DNA of 64,000 nucleotides from Datnioides undecimradiatus (lineage: Eukaryota > Chordata > Actinopteri > Lobotiformes > Datnioididae): assembly GCA_008933995.1 (NCBI GenBank), contig WARS01000031.1:1578001-1642000 (forward strand), given 5' to 3'. This document shows, piece after piece, positions 1-9,621 of this stretch. Both the position numbers and the translations under genes were made by a program. The notes under the pieces were generated by a model that saw only the letters and a list, made by a program, of their open reading frames with translations, ran no database searches and had not been told where the DNA came from. Positions within the stretch are counted from its first letter, which is position 1; each line of letters opens with the position of its first letter.

Positions 1-3000
1 AAAATCCCAGTTTAATCCTCTTCAATCTAACTGGGCAGACTGCAGAAACCCCGTTCTATGTAAAGGTTATGCTGCTGTGGTTCAAATATTTTTAAGGGGT
101 CTCTTACAGTTTTCATGACTAGAAAACAAATTCGTATTCTCCCCTGACATGCAATATTAATCATTTAATTAATGTTTCTTTTGGGACCAAAAACTATTTT
201 AAATTATTTTATTTTTGGTTTCGGAATTCCACAGTTTTGTATCTGTGTTGAAAAGCCATTATTGAAGATAGGAAGAAAAAGCGCAATATTACAGCTGACT
301 CCAAACCTTTGAGTTGTCGGGTATGTTTTAGCTGTGGTTAATGGAAATTTGAACCCCAAGCAGTTTTCTGAATGATTTAAATTTGGAGATGCTGCTCAGA
401 GGAGCGTGGCTCCTCGTTACTTAATGGTGCTCATGGGACGGAGAGTGCCATTCTGCAGTGAAAAGCACCATGATGAGTTTCTCGCTATGTCTTGTCAGGT
501 TGAATGAACAGAAAAGAGGTTCTGGCATATATTTGTTGCTTCTTAAATGAAAAGCATCATGATAATCATCTTCTATCCAGAATTCATTCAAGGCCTGTCA
601 GTGTGAAAAACTCTTTCACAACTTCCTCAACATGTTCAGCAGCTTCAGTGTCACCTTACGCATCAGCAAATGTGTGTAATCTGCCCACGAGCTATCAAAC
701 TATCTGTAAAGGTAATGATTTTTTTCCTTTACATAAAAACACTCATCATTTAATCGTCTCACAGTCTCTCCTGTGGCGCTGTGCATGGCATCCATGGGTG
801 AACATGTTTCATGCTCCTTCAGCCACATCATGCTGCACATTTTCAACCTGTCAGCTTCCATGAGCTTCCTCTCCACCAGGGACACTGCTGCCTCTGAAAG
901 CAAGAAGCCAGACATGAGGGATCTTCAGGACATGTACTCCATACAACACGTGAGGAAACTACTCAGCTAAAATTAACCAGGAAAACATTGAAATTAATTA
1001 TGTTTTTATTTTCTGCAGTGCAACACTTTTTCTTTTTGGCCTGCAGCCTCGTACCTAAACTTGAATAAAGCGCTGCAGATGAGTGGATGGCCTCATTCTT
1101 AACCTGCAGCAAAATGCAATTTCCCCTCCGGCGTGACATGTATTTAAAATATCTGAGGGAGAATTTAAAAAATGTGTCAAAGATAATTTCATTACTACTT
1201 TCTATAATTGACTTCATTAATAGACCGTGTCCCAGCCAAGTTGAACCACTCCTAACATCTTAAGTAGGGAAACGTACTATCCTAACTATACAGCGAACTA
1301 AACCACTCTGCTTTTACTCCACCAGCTCTTTGATATAACATTTGTGATCACTTTGAACTACTTGTACGTGGCTCTCGTGTGTTGCTACATTGTCAAAAAC
1401 ACAATATAGCACAAATTAGCTTCTGACTCAGAAACACTGCAGAACGTGTTTGCTGTCTGTGCGCATATAGATGTGTGTGTGTGCGTGTGTCTTCCCACCC
1501 CCTCACTTGGAGTGATCCTTGCTCTTGTGAGATGTTTTTGTCCTATGTGAAGCTTCACAGCTGAATGGGCCGTGGTTGGGCGAGGTGAGTTCAGTTGACC
1601 CTGAGGTCACATGAAGACAATGGTGGCCGGGCTTCTATAGGAAGAACAAAAACAGAGACCCCCGGGCTCATGGCCCCTGTCGTGGCAGGGGCTTGGATAT
1701 GGCAGGCCATTTTAGAAAAAAAGGGGAAGAAGTGGTGCTGCATCAGAGGGGATGTTTTGGATCTCAAGTACGAGCTTGAATATCACAAGTGCTGCCAGCA
1801 GGGTGTTTTAAGTTGCCCATTCTACCCAGTGAGTCTTTTCTCTGCTTGGCTTCATTGCGCAAAAATAACAAAATGTTTTCATGCCTGTACGTGCCTCTGT
1901 ATCGTCAATAGACTACTTTTCTTTTATCTCTACCCCATATTATAGAAACTTATATATGTGGAACGTGTCCTAAAATACTTTTGCACCTGCTCTGATCACA
2001 GTGCTCAGATCTTTAACCATCATTCGTGCAGAGGACGTAGAGCTAGAGAAGAGGAGGGGGAGGTCTATCAAGGAGAGCCCTAAGCTTTTATCTGACCCCA
2101 TGGGACGATGTGAAGTCTACAACCTCCCTGCGTCCACCCACCCCCCCACCTCACTTCCATATGCAGAGGAACTAGCCTCACCACTGGCTTTGTGTGGGGG
2201 GTTGGGGGTCGTGACTAAGCGCTCCCACTCCCACAGTGTACCCCAGAGGAGTGGAGAAAAACAGATTTTCTGCTATTAGGGAGAAAAGTTTTCTATTTGT
2301 TGGTCAGTTGGAGGAGACAGCATTTCATTTCAGATCAAACACACCTTTTTATTAAAGTGGACACCACTGTTGTCTGAAGTCTTTCTAACTAAAACTAATT
2401 CACAGCAACATCAACATATAGAAAATAGATTTCACAGTAAAATGATTCAAAATGTTAAAACTATCAATGAGCTGCTGGAAATACACACTTCCCATCTCTT
2501 ATGAAACTCAGTGAGTTGCATAAATATGATTTTTTTAGGACAGCAGAAACTTCACAGATGGGGAAGTTGTGGTATGGTGCTTCCTCTTACAGTTGAAAAG
2601 CAATCATGTCATTATACAGTATTTAGTTTGCTAGTTCCCTCTGCTGGTCACCTCCCATACTGTATCACACTCATCTATTGGTGCCAATACACAGGATCTC
2701 AGCAGATGATAAAGACAAAAGTGAAGGTCAACACCAAGTTGTGAGTACCACATAAGATAAATAAAACAGCTTGGAGCAACACAAATATGTGCAACTTATT
2801 AACACAACTTATTACTCATAACAATGAGTTGTTGTAATTCCACTAGTGTGCAATCAAAGGTGTAACACCCCATGTGCATTTCATCAAACCTCTGTTATAC
2901 TCTTAAGGGTTGTGCTTAATGTGGGAAAAGGTGGTAATGAATTTGGAAGCTTCCAGTGTTGAAGGGGTGATCCCTTGTTTCTTCGTTATTAAACTAGAAG

Positions 3001-5280
3001 GAGAATGCACTGAAGAACTATTCTTTTATCATTTATTTAGCTGTATTTACGTCTTTGTGCAGTGAACAAAAACATCATTGGAAGGATTTTATTTTAGTTG
3101 TTCTCAGAGCAGCTGGGGGGCTAATACCAACAGCTGAAAGATGTGCTCAGAACATTTACTTGAGTAAAAACACCAATGCAACCATGTTAAAAATGATTAA
3201 AAAAATAATAATAAAAATTTTTACCTTGTTGGGCCACAAACAATTGTAGTAAACAAATAAGATCAGAGAAGTTTAGAGGGGAGATCTTTTTTTTTAACAG
3301 CAGTTGCAACTCATGTGAAACATTTCATGGTGAGGGAATTTATATTGGATATTTCTGTGTGTATTTAATGTAAAATCTTTATTTGAAGAGTAACCACAGA
3401 TTGTTTGGTGGAATAAAAAGTACAAAACTCCCCCCCGAACTCAGAGTTTAAGGAGCATGAAATGGAAAAAAGTCATTCACTCACACACATTTGACTCATT
3501 TCACATTAAAAAAATTGACCAGAATCATGCAAACTGCTAAAATGACTTTGAAGATTTGTCTGGTGATAAATTACTGAAACTCCCCGATCAAACTAAAAAT
3601 TTAAAGTCATGTTAACCCAATCACAAAAATGTTAGAAAACACAAAACATGGAGTTTTGGGAGCTTCAGCTCGATACAGACCAAGAAAATGCGTACAAGGC
3701 ATTGTAAAATGCAGAAAAGTCAGTTTTGCAGAGTGCAAAACTGTTTTTTGATCTGTATGTTTAAGTAGAGACATTTTAACAATTCTTTGATTTCCCAAAT
3801 ACAAATTAATCACACGTTAAGGAGTTTGGAGAGATATTACTATTGAGTAGAAGCGTAAAAAGTATGGTGTGCTGAGTCTGGGCCCTACATCCTGTCTGGG
3901 GGCCCCGAATTCGTTGCAGTACTCGACTGCTTGTCTGTTGTGGTCTAATTGCTTGTGCCTTTGGTTGTAAAGTTTCCACAACATCCAGCTGTTTTGTTCT
4001 AAATATAAGAAGAAAGAATGTGGGCACGAGCTGGCTGTGAGCTCTCTGTGAGCATAAAAACAGATACTACAGGATGTTACAGATATTTTGGTTGATTTCA
4101 AAACGGAACTGTGAATAATATGTACAACAGAAATGGCAGTAATAATTACAAACATTTTATATTAATAATTTTTTTAAAAATACTGTTACTTTTCACACTT
4201 CATGAAAACAATATCAGCAGTTTTAATTGGGTTATTGTAAGAAAAGTACTGCTGCATTTTACTATTTGAAGGCAAAATTCAGATATTACCAACAAGCTAA
4301 TAAATGTTTGTTGTTGTTGTTTTTTTTTTTTTTTTTACTAACTAAACAGTTGTTTGACTACATTTAAAAACTCCTTTATCTGTTTCATTTTTATATATTT
4401 GGTCCTTGGATTATTTTTATATTACTTACAAATATTGTAATAATTTGCTGTATCTTATTTTTGTAAAACCCTAATATTTGTATTTGCATGTAATGACGTT
4501 TGAAAAAGTTTTTAAGTTTTAAAAAATAAGTAACTGTCCCAAAACAACTTTGGAGTCCAACCCAAAACTCACTGATATCTCACTATCAATCACTTTTAAA
4601 TGATTAACTTATTAAAAGCTACAGAATAAACTCTAATCTGACATCACTGTGACACTATTTTGATTTAATGAAAAGAAGAACGTTTCTTTACATATTTTTA
4701 ATTTTTTTTTCAAAGACTTAACCAAAGAAAATATTCATTATCCCTGAAAAAACACATTTGATAGACCTTTATCCTCCTGTTAATGAGACACAGACTCTGA
4801 GTTTGTGAAATGTTCTAATTCTTTGGACTTAGTTTGATATTATTTTTATTTAAATAAGTTTATATACTATAGTATAGTAAGTTTAATACACGTGTGCATG
4901 TCTCCTACAGAAAAATGAATAAAATCAACCACCTTAATTGATCACTTGTGTCCTTGCATCTTTAAAGAAACCCTGAATTACAATTTACTCTGTAAAACAA
5001 CACAATTTTGTTTGTTTTGCCGACAAAAAAATGTGAAAATACATGTACGAATTGCACACTTAAGGCTAATTTAATGTGTTGTGGAGCAGCAACAGGTTAA
5101 TTAGGCTTAGATGTTTTATTTTTGCAGTTAAACGAACACACAGGGCATCTAAATAACATGTGGTCAAGGTGTAGGATAGTTTCACTACTCAGCACCGATA
5201 TATTGATCAAAATAAAGATGAGTTAAAATTGTTTATTATTTTATTAGAATATAAAACTTTAATGGCAACAAAACTACACG
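1..5280. other. Intergenic region upstream of the miR-17-92 host gene
   Basis: This is mostly AT-rich, low-complexity DNA with homopolymer runs, for example the T tract after TTG repeats near 4309-4336. No open frame has recognisable protein similarity. The only coding-like patch is near 760-950 and is listed separately. A short interrupted GT tract lies near 1470-1490, and a CTCF-like core (reverse complement of CCCTCTGCTGGTCA) at about 2638-2651. I see no RNA gene here. Confidence 0.6.
763..949. other. Possible orphan coding exon, strand unresolved
   Basis: Both strands are open here and both can be framed by splice-like signals. On the plus strand, a CTCACAG acceptor ends at 764 and a GTGAGG donor starts at 950, giving a 185-nt frame that contains MASMGEHVSCSF and later KKPDMRDLQDMYSIQH. 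On the minus strand, a TTTCAG acceptor precedes position 893 and a GTGAGA donor follows 763, giving a 131-nt frame that contains LVERKLMEADRLKM and KEHETCSPMDAMHS. Third codon positions are fairly GC-rich in both. I do not recognise either peptide. It could be an exon of an unidentified neighbouring gene, a pseudogene fragment, or chance. Confidence 0.25.
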
Positions 5281-5541
5281 ATTAAGCGGGCGGGTTTTCC
5301 GTTTTGCATGCATTTATATTTATGTATATATTTTTCTTATCAAATGGTGTTGAAACTCGCAGTGATCCCTGGCCGTTTCCCTCTCCTTCCTTGGAAGAGG
5401 TGGAGGCTGTTTGGTTGGAGATGTGGGTCGGAAGTACCGTAGTTTATGTATGCTAATAGGGAGAGTTGGGGGTTGTAGCTAGATATTTACGTTCAGTGGG
5501 AGCCGCCCTTCATTCACCCACATGGTTACCAACTGGTCGCC

Positions 5542-5549
5542 TTCGCGCC
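5542..5549 (+). promoter_or_regulatory. E2F-like site (TTCGCGCC)
   Basis: TTCGCGCC matches the E2F core TTTSSCGC/GCGCSAAA class closely. It sits about 45 bp upstream of the TATA box. E2F1-3 are known activators of the mammalian miR-17-92 promoter, and E2F mRNAs are targets of its microRNAs. Function here is inferred from motif and position only. Confidence 0.5.
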
Positions 5550-5592
5550 ACTTTCGTAACCCCGCAATCATTTCTAACCAGCATATCTGGGC

Positions 5593-5598
5593 TATAAA
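5593..5598 (+). promoter_or_regulatory. TATA box (TATAAA)
   Basis: TATAAA lies in the CpG-rich block, preceded by a GC-containing context and followed at about 30 bp by a pyrimidine-rich stretch (around 5620-5640) suited to transcription initiation. I infer a host-gene start near 5620-5630. Two donor-like sites follow, at 5698 (GTAAGA) and 5753 (GTGAGT), which could end a first exon. Confidence 0.5.
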
Positions 5599-7112
5599 TT
5601 CAACCGCGATCGACTCGGATTTCACTTTACGTTTCGCTTTTGTCCTCCAGTTGAAAAGTTTTCGGATTAGTTATGTATTTATTTCTCTCTTTTGTCGGTA
5701 AGAGACTACACGGCAGCCCAAGCAAGTGAGCGAAGATGGTGGATTTCGGCTGGTGAGTGTCTACCGAGCGCATGTTTATCGGCAAGGAAGTCGGGTTTTG
5801 GGTTATTTTCTAATCTCTATTTTGGAGAATGAAACCTTTAACGGCGTGTTTTACGACTGTTTCGCGTGTCTTAACATCATGTTGGTGGCGATATCCAAAC
5901 ATTAACGCCTAAATGATATGCTTGCGATGAAAACAGTGTAACGTGAGGCGCATGGCAGCCCCCTCTGCTCCACCATTGAGGGAATGAGGGAGATTTGAAA
6001 AGCTGTCCGGAGCTCTCTCCGCTGCGCTTTAGCAACTAGTTGGAAAAAATCCGGGCCCCTGATAAAAACACCCGAGTTTGTGTAAACATAAAACTGCAAT
6101 ATGTGAAAAGTAAGTTTGTAAATCTGGTGAATTTGTTGCTCAGTCTCGAGTGCAGTGGTGTGTGAGTTAAAGTGCCCCCCAGAACAAAGCAGCAGCACAT
6201 GGGGCAGTTTTAGGCCGCGCGTTTTAGCTTAGCTAGCCTAGCCTAGCCGCATCAACTTCATGGGAGTTTTGCGTGGTTGTGCACGAACACCTCGCCATTC
6301 AGACAATTGTCACGGATAAATAAAGGCGAAAAGAAGTTAACAAGGCTAATGCAACGGGTCAAATGTACCGTTAGTGTATTTTCAAACGTGTGCTCGTTTG
6401 TTGTTGGCTAACGGCTAATCAGTGTCGTCAAAAGTCCGTTTCAATTTTATTTGCTTACAAACCACACTAAAAAAATGAGCCGACTGTCTTTCTTTTGTTT
6501 GGTTTTTTTTTTTTTTTTTACTGAAACACATCTGCTGCTCCAGTGCAGTCTCCGATGATAGTTGGGGCAGCTGCAGTAACGATAACACGATTTGCCATGT
6601 TTTCGTGAAGCTAACACCAGCCCGCAGGAGCTAAGCTACCTGCCCAACCAGCGCACGGCTGCTGTTTGCTGCTAACCCCTGCTCCTACATGGACCGCAGC
6701 CTTGTTTTTCTACCAAGTCCGAAACCGCAAGCCACGGCATTCCCTGCAAATAAACACGCACTTGCAATTTTCAGTGTATAACGCCACGCTGGCATGTAGC
6801 TTGGTTGGTTTAAAGTCATTTATGCTAAGGTTGGCGCACTTCGAGGCGCCATGTTAAAGACGGTGGGGGAGGGGTGAACAACACCGAACAACCCTGCGCA
6901 CGCGCTCCCGTGTCGCGGGGAACGCGGGCCGCAGGCTGTGCTCCTCATTCATGTTTTCAGTGACCTCGTGCTGCTGTAATAAATCATAACATCTTGTGTC
7001 ACAACAACTAACTCGTGTAATTATCGACTAATAAGTGGTAATGGCGCACGTTTCTGACGTGGGTGGAAGTGCGAATTCCACGTTTTTGTGTTTAATTAGT
7101 AAAATTTGCTCA

Positions 7113-7118
7113 CACGTG
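7113..7118 (+). promoter_or_regulatory. Canonical E-box (CACGTG) upstream of the cluster
   Basis: CACGTG lies about 180 bp before the miR-17 hairpin and about 1.5 kb after the TATA box. Myc is known to activate the human cluster through E-boxes inside the host gene. It is the only canonical CACGTG I noticed between the promoter and the cluster. Another lies at 8920-8925, downstream of the cluster. Binding is inferred. Confidence 0.4.
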
Positions 7119-7296
7119 CGCAGATATCACCCTGCGTATGTAACTTGTTGCGATGCAAAAACGTCATATCCACTGTCTGAATAAGATGAAATGTATCCTT
7201 TTACTTTCAGATCCACCGTGAAGTGCAGGATCCCAAACACAATTGCAGCATGGAGCTGTGTGACCATGGTGCTGGAGGACAGCGACGCTGTAATCG

Positions 7297-7381
7297 GTCT
7301 GTGTATTGTCAAAGTGCTTACAGTGCAGGTAGTACTATGTAATACCTACTGCAGTGGAGGCACTTAAAGCAATACCCTGAC
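7297..7381 (+). ncRNA. mir17: pre-miR-17 hairpin
   Basis: The 5p arm at 7310-7332 starts CAAAGTGCTTACAGTGC and matches the vertebrate miR-17-5p guide along all 23 nt as I recall it. The seed is AAAGTG. The 3p arm at about 7348-7369 starts ACTGCAGTGGAGGCAC and pairs with it across a short loop (TACTATGTAATAC). Flanking GTATTG and CAATAC extend the stem. It is the first member of the polycistron. The guide represses E2F, CDKN1A and PTEN-type targets in mammals. The 3p arm differs from the human passenger strand at several bases, while the 5p arm does not. Confidence 0.97.
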
Positions 7382-7430
7382 ACTGATGTGCAGATCCATT
7401 GATGTTACATGTCATTTGAAGTACTGTCTT

Positions 7431-7501
7431 TGTGCTAAGGTGCATCTAGTGCAGATAGTGAAATAGACTAGCACCTACTGCCCTAAGTGCTCCTTCTGGC
7501 A
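7431..7501 (+). ncRNA. mir18a: pre-miR-18a hairpin
   Basis: The guide at 7436-7458 starts TAAGGTGCATCTAGTGC, the full 23-nt miR-18a-5p. The 3p arm at 7477-7499 starts ACTGCCCTAAGTGCTCC and also matches the vertebrate sequence. The terminal loop contains TAGACTAGCA, where the human loop has TAGATTAGCA, so both UAG motifs reported to bind hnRNP A1 remain. The seed AAGGTG differs from the miR-17/20 seed by one base. It is second in the cluster, 49 bp after the miR-17 hairpin. Confidence 0.97.
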
Positions 7502-7560
7502 TAAGGGGCTGTGATATGCGCCACCAGACCATTTAATTTCTAATTGGGCTCAAATATCTC

Positions 7561-7642
7561 GCAGTTCTCTGCTAGTTTTGCATAGTTGCACTACAAGAAT
7601 AGATGAGTTGTGCAAATCTATGCAAAACTGATGGTGGCCTGC
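7561..7642 (+). ncRNA. mir19a: pre-miR-19a hairpin
   Basis: The guide is on the 3p arm at 7609-7631, starting TGTGCAAATCTATGCAAA, and is identical to vertebrate miR-19a. The 5p passenger at 7574-7595 (AGTTTTGCATAGTTGCAC start) is also conserved. The stem closes with GCAGTTCTCT against GGTGGCCTGC. miR-19 members, seed GTGCAAA, are the main oncogenic component of the cluster in mouse lymphoma through Pten repression. Confidence 0.97.
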
Positions 7643-7798
7643 TTGCTCTCCACCTGTTTAGATTTTTTTTTTTTTTGTATTTTTTTGGTTTGGGGGATGT
7701 CACATCAAACACAATTTGATTGCATCATATTCATGTATTACTGTTTTTTGTTTTTGAAAACAGGACTATTTGCCAGTTTTCATCCAGTGACAGTTTCA

Positions 7799-7871
7799 GC
7801 AGTACTAAAGTGCTTATAGTGCAGGTAGTGTTTTGTCCCATCTACTGCAATGTGAGCACTTGAAGTACTTC
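7799..7871 (+). ncRNA. mir20a: pre-miR-20a hairpin
   Basis: The guide at 7806-7828 starts TAAAGTGCTTATAGTGC, the full miR-20a-5p sequence. It shares the AAAGTG seed with miR-17. The 3p arm at about 7844-7865 starts ACTGCAATGTGAGCAC and differs from the human passenger strand at a few positions. The stem is closed by AGTACT and AGTACTT. It follows a T-rich spacer that separates it from miR-19a by about 155 bp, the second-longest gap in the cluster's first half. Confidence 0.97.
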
Positions 7872-7935
7872 TAACTAACTGCATCTTCCTGAAGCTCATA
7901 TGTTAACAATAGCTTTCAAGACTTCTGTTAATCAG

Positions 7936-8015
7936 CACATGGTCAGTTTTGCTGGTTTGCATTCAGCTTTAACTGTTGTTTGCTGTGCAAATCCATGCAA
8001 AACTGACTACGTGGA
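7936..8015 (+). ncRNA. mir19b: pre-miR-19b hairpin
   Basis: The guide on the 3p arm at 7984-8006 starts TGTGCAAATCCATGCAAA, which is miR-19b, differing from miR-19a by one internal base (CCATG versus CTATG). The 5p passenger at 7945-7967 starts AGTTTTGCTGGTTTGC. Outer pairing is CACATGGTCAG with CTGACTACGTG. The downstream edge is approximate, and an A/T-rich spacer follows. Confidence 0.96.
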
Positions 8016-8136
8016 TGAAATATGTGCAAGTAGAAGTGTTTTTTTTAAAAAAGATTAAAAAAAACAAAACAAAACTGCCTGGTGGGTATTTACACCATTT
8101 AATGTGTATGCTGGTTTAGATATTTGCAGATGTCCC

Positions 8137-8210
8137 TTCCTGTGCAGGTGGGGATTAGTTGCAATGCTGTGTACCTGGAGGTATTGCACTTGTCCCGGCC
8201 TGTGTAGGAA
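8137..8210 (+). ncRNA. mir92a: pre-miR-92a hairpin
   Basis: The guide on the 3p arm at 8182-8203 starts TATTGCACTTGTCCCGG, identical to vertebrate miR-92a. The passenger at 8146-8168 starts AGGTGGGGATTAGTTGC. The outer stem pairs TTCCTGTGCAGG with CCTGTGTAGGAA. It is the last hairpin of the cluster. Only about 1.4 kb separates it from the gpc5 start codon. The seed ATTGCAC marks the miR-25/92 family. Confidence 0.97.
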
Positions 8211-8857
8211 CGAGGAGATGGAGACGGCGGTCCTTTCAACCAAGTGTTGACTCTATGCTCCTGTTCTGTAATGGCCGGTTTGGTCTGTATGACATGTATA
8301 TGATTACTGATGGGGATGAGTTTAAAGTGTGAAATTGTAGTAATGTTTGAAATGTATTAAAATTTGAACAGTTATTTTTCTCTGAATGCTTTATTATACA
8401 AAACTCATAACCGTTTGTAGATGTTAGTCATCAAATACATGTTTTGGTTTGAATTAATTTAAGGTAGTTCCTGTTCGTATACATACAGCTTTGGAAGCGT
8501 TTCAAAATGTTGAAATAATGGTATTTAACCATGGAATTCAACTTATTAAGCAAGCAGTTATTTTTGTAATCTAACATTTGAATGGATGTCATGTTGACAA
8601 ACTCAAGCACATTAAATGAGTCATCACCTATTGGGGCTCTAAAGGCTACAGTATCTTAATCTTTGAACTTCAATTTGAGCGCACAGCAGTGAAGTTTGTA
8701 GTGATCCTAGACTGAAAAAGATAAAATTGGTGCCCTCCTTTACATTCAAGAGCAGTGCAGATGATAGACAAGACAAATGTTGAATGAGGGAATTTAAGAC
8801 ATGCCAAATGAGTTGTACCTCTAAGCTTTAAAACCTTTAAAACTCTACAGCACTGGA

Positions 8858-8873
8858 AATAAAGTTCAATAAA
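8858..8873 (+). terminator. Tandem poly(A) signals, possible 3' end of the miR-17-92 host transcript
   Basis: Two AATAAA hexamers lie at 8858-8863 and 8868-8873, followed by a GTGTGATGCATTGTTTT stretch that resembles a GU-rich downstream element. They are about 650 bp after the last hairpin. Assignment to the host transcript is inferred from position. Confidence 0.4.
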
Positions 8874-9259
8874 AGTGTGATGCATTGTTTTCCTGAAAGG
8901 AATTAAGGATTGCAGCTGACACGTGGTGCATTATAGTTACAATCACACTTATTTTTTTTAATTCAGACTTTTAAAAATTGGTTGAATGATCAAGGTGAAC
9001 AATTTAATTTTAAACTAGCAAATAAAGACAAACTAGACGCTTTAACAGCGCGGTCTTTTCGCAAAACATTACGATGCATTGAAATGAACACGCGTTTTTC
9101 GGTGTTACTAAGCTGGCAGATACTCTGTCAGGCACCCCTTTTACTTTGCCTTAACTCTGCATACATGGCACTTTTAAGAGATCAAACTAACGTGTATGTA
9201 GAAGTGACTACTGTTTTACTTCAACGCAGCAGTTTAAATAATTATGGATAAAAAGAAAT

Positions 9260-9621
9260 GACAGTCTTATGGAACTTGAAGCCCGTCCACTAGGTGGCGG
9301 TGTCTGCCTGCGGCTCGGTTGCACATGCAGCCGAGGAGTGCAGGTAACGCCACGGTACCGCCTCTGCTGTCGGTCCAACCAACTTGGACAACATGCCGCT
9401 CTTAGACAGAGTCACGCCGCAGCAACTTTCTCTCTGTGTCCGGATTTAAATGATTAACCGGGGCGTCTCATCGACACAAACACAAACGCCACATGGTCGA
9501 CGCTGATTCCTGAAACCTGAAATGTAGATGCGTCTCACCTGAGCGGACTTTAGGTTCAGAAGAAACCTCACTTTACAGAGAGGCTGTTTTTGTGGAGAAT
9601 TAACCCGGGATTTTTACTAAA
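9260..9621 (+). promoter_or_regulatory. gpc5 promoter / 5' leader region
   Basis: This stretch is richer in CpG than the DNA on either side, for example around 9305-9365 and 9405-9420. It runs directly into the gpc5 start codon. No clear TATA box is visible. An in-frame TAA at 9601-9603 lies seven codons before the ATG, so translation cannot start further upstream in this frame on the unspliced leader. The exact transcription start cannot be placed. Confidence 0.45.
9287..9302 (+). promoter_or_regulatory. CTCF-like motif between the miRNA cluster and gpc5
   Basis: CCACTAGGTGGCGGTG is a close match to the vertebrate CTCF core (CCASYAGRKGGCR). It lies about 320 bp upstream of the gpc5 start codon, just before the CpG-richer gpc5 leader. 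An insulator or promoter-proximal loop anchor is a reasonable inference; occupancy is unknown. Confidence 0.5.

Larger units (their letters stand above)
5280..7120 (+). promoter_or_regulatory. CpG-rich promoter block of the miR-17-92 host gene
   Basis: CpG dinucleotides become frequent from about 5283 and stay so to about 7120, in clear contrast to the AT-rich DNA before it. The block contains a GGGCGGG GC box at 5288-5294, an E2F-like site, a TATA box and several CpG-dense stretches, such as the one around 6890-6930. It ends about 180 bp before the first microRNA hairpin. In mammals the MIR17HG transcript starts in a CpG island upstream of the cluster, so I infer the same role here. Several open frames inside are short and look like chance. 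Confidence 0.7.
5625..8880 (+). ncRNA. mir17hg: miR-17-92 primary transcript / host gene (MIR17HG orthologue), approximate span
   Basis: This is the inferred primary transcript that carries the six hairpins at 7297-8210. The start is placed about 30 bp after the TATA box at 5593, and the end at tandem AATAAA signals (8858-8863 and 8868-8873) followed by GT-rich sequence. Neither end is proven. In mammals the host transcript has no conserved protein product and is processed by Drosha/DGCR8 into six precursors. I found no convincing long open frame in the span. Candidate first-exon donors lie at 5698 and 5753. A canonical E-box at 7113 lies inside the transcribed region, as Myc-bound E-boxes do in the human gene. 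The cluster may also be transcribed through into the nearby gpc5. Confidence 0.6.

Noticed and set aside
1595-2279. Two plus-strand open frames near 1595-1945 and 2001-2279
   Set aside because: Composition is mixed, there is no recognised motif, and the second runs through a C-rich simple stretch. No consistent exon structure links them.
3817-4155. Minus-strand 112-codon frame upstream of the host gene
   Set aside because: No recognised domain. The part around HKQLDHNRQAVEYC seemed suggestive but could not be tied to any protein or mobile element family.
5736-5756. Six-codon micro-frame (MVDFGW, stop) in the putative first exon of the miRNA host gene
   Set aside because: It is too short to assess and it overlaps a GTGAGT donor at 5753, so the stop would be removed if that donor is used.
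8920-8925. Second CACGTG E-box, downstream of the cluster
   Set aside because: It lies after the probable end of the host transcript, and a single six-base motif there has no further support.
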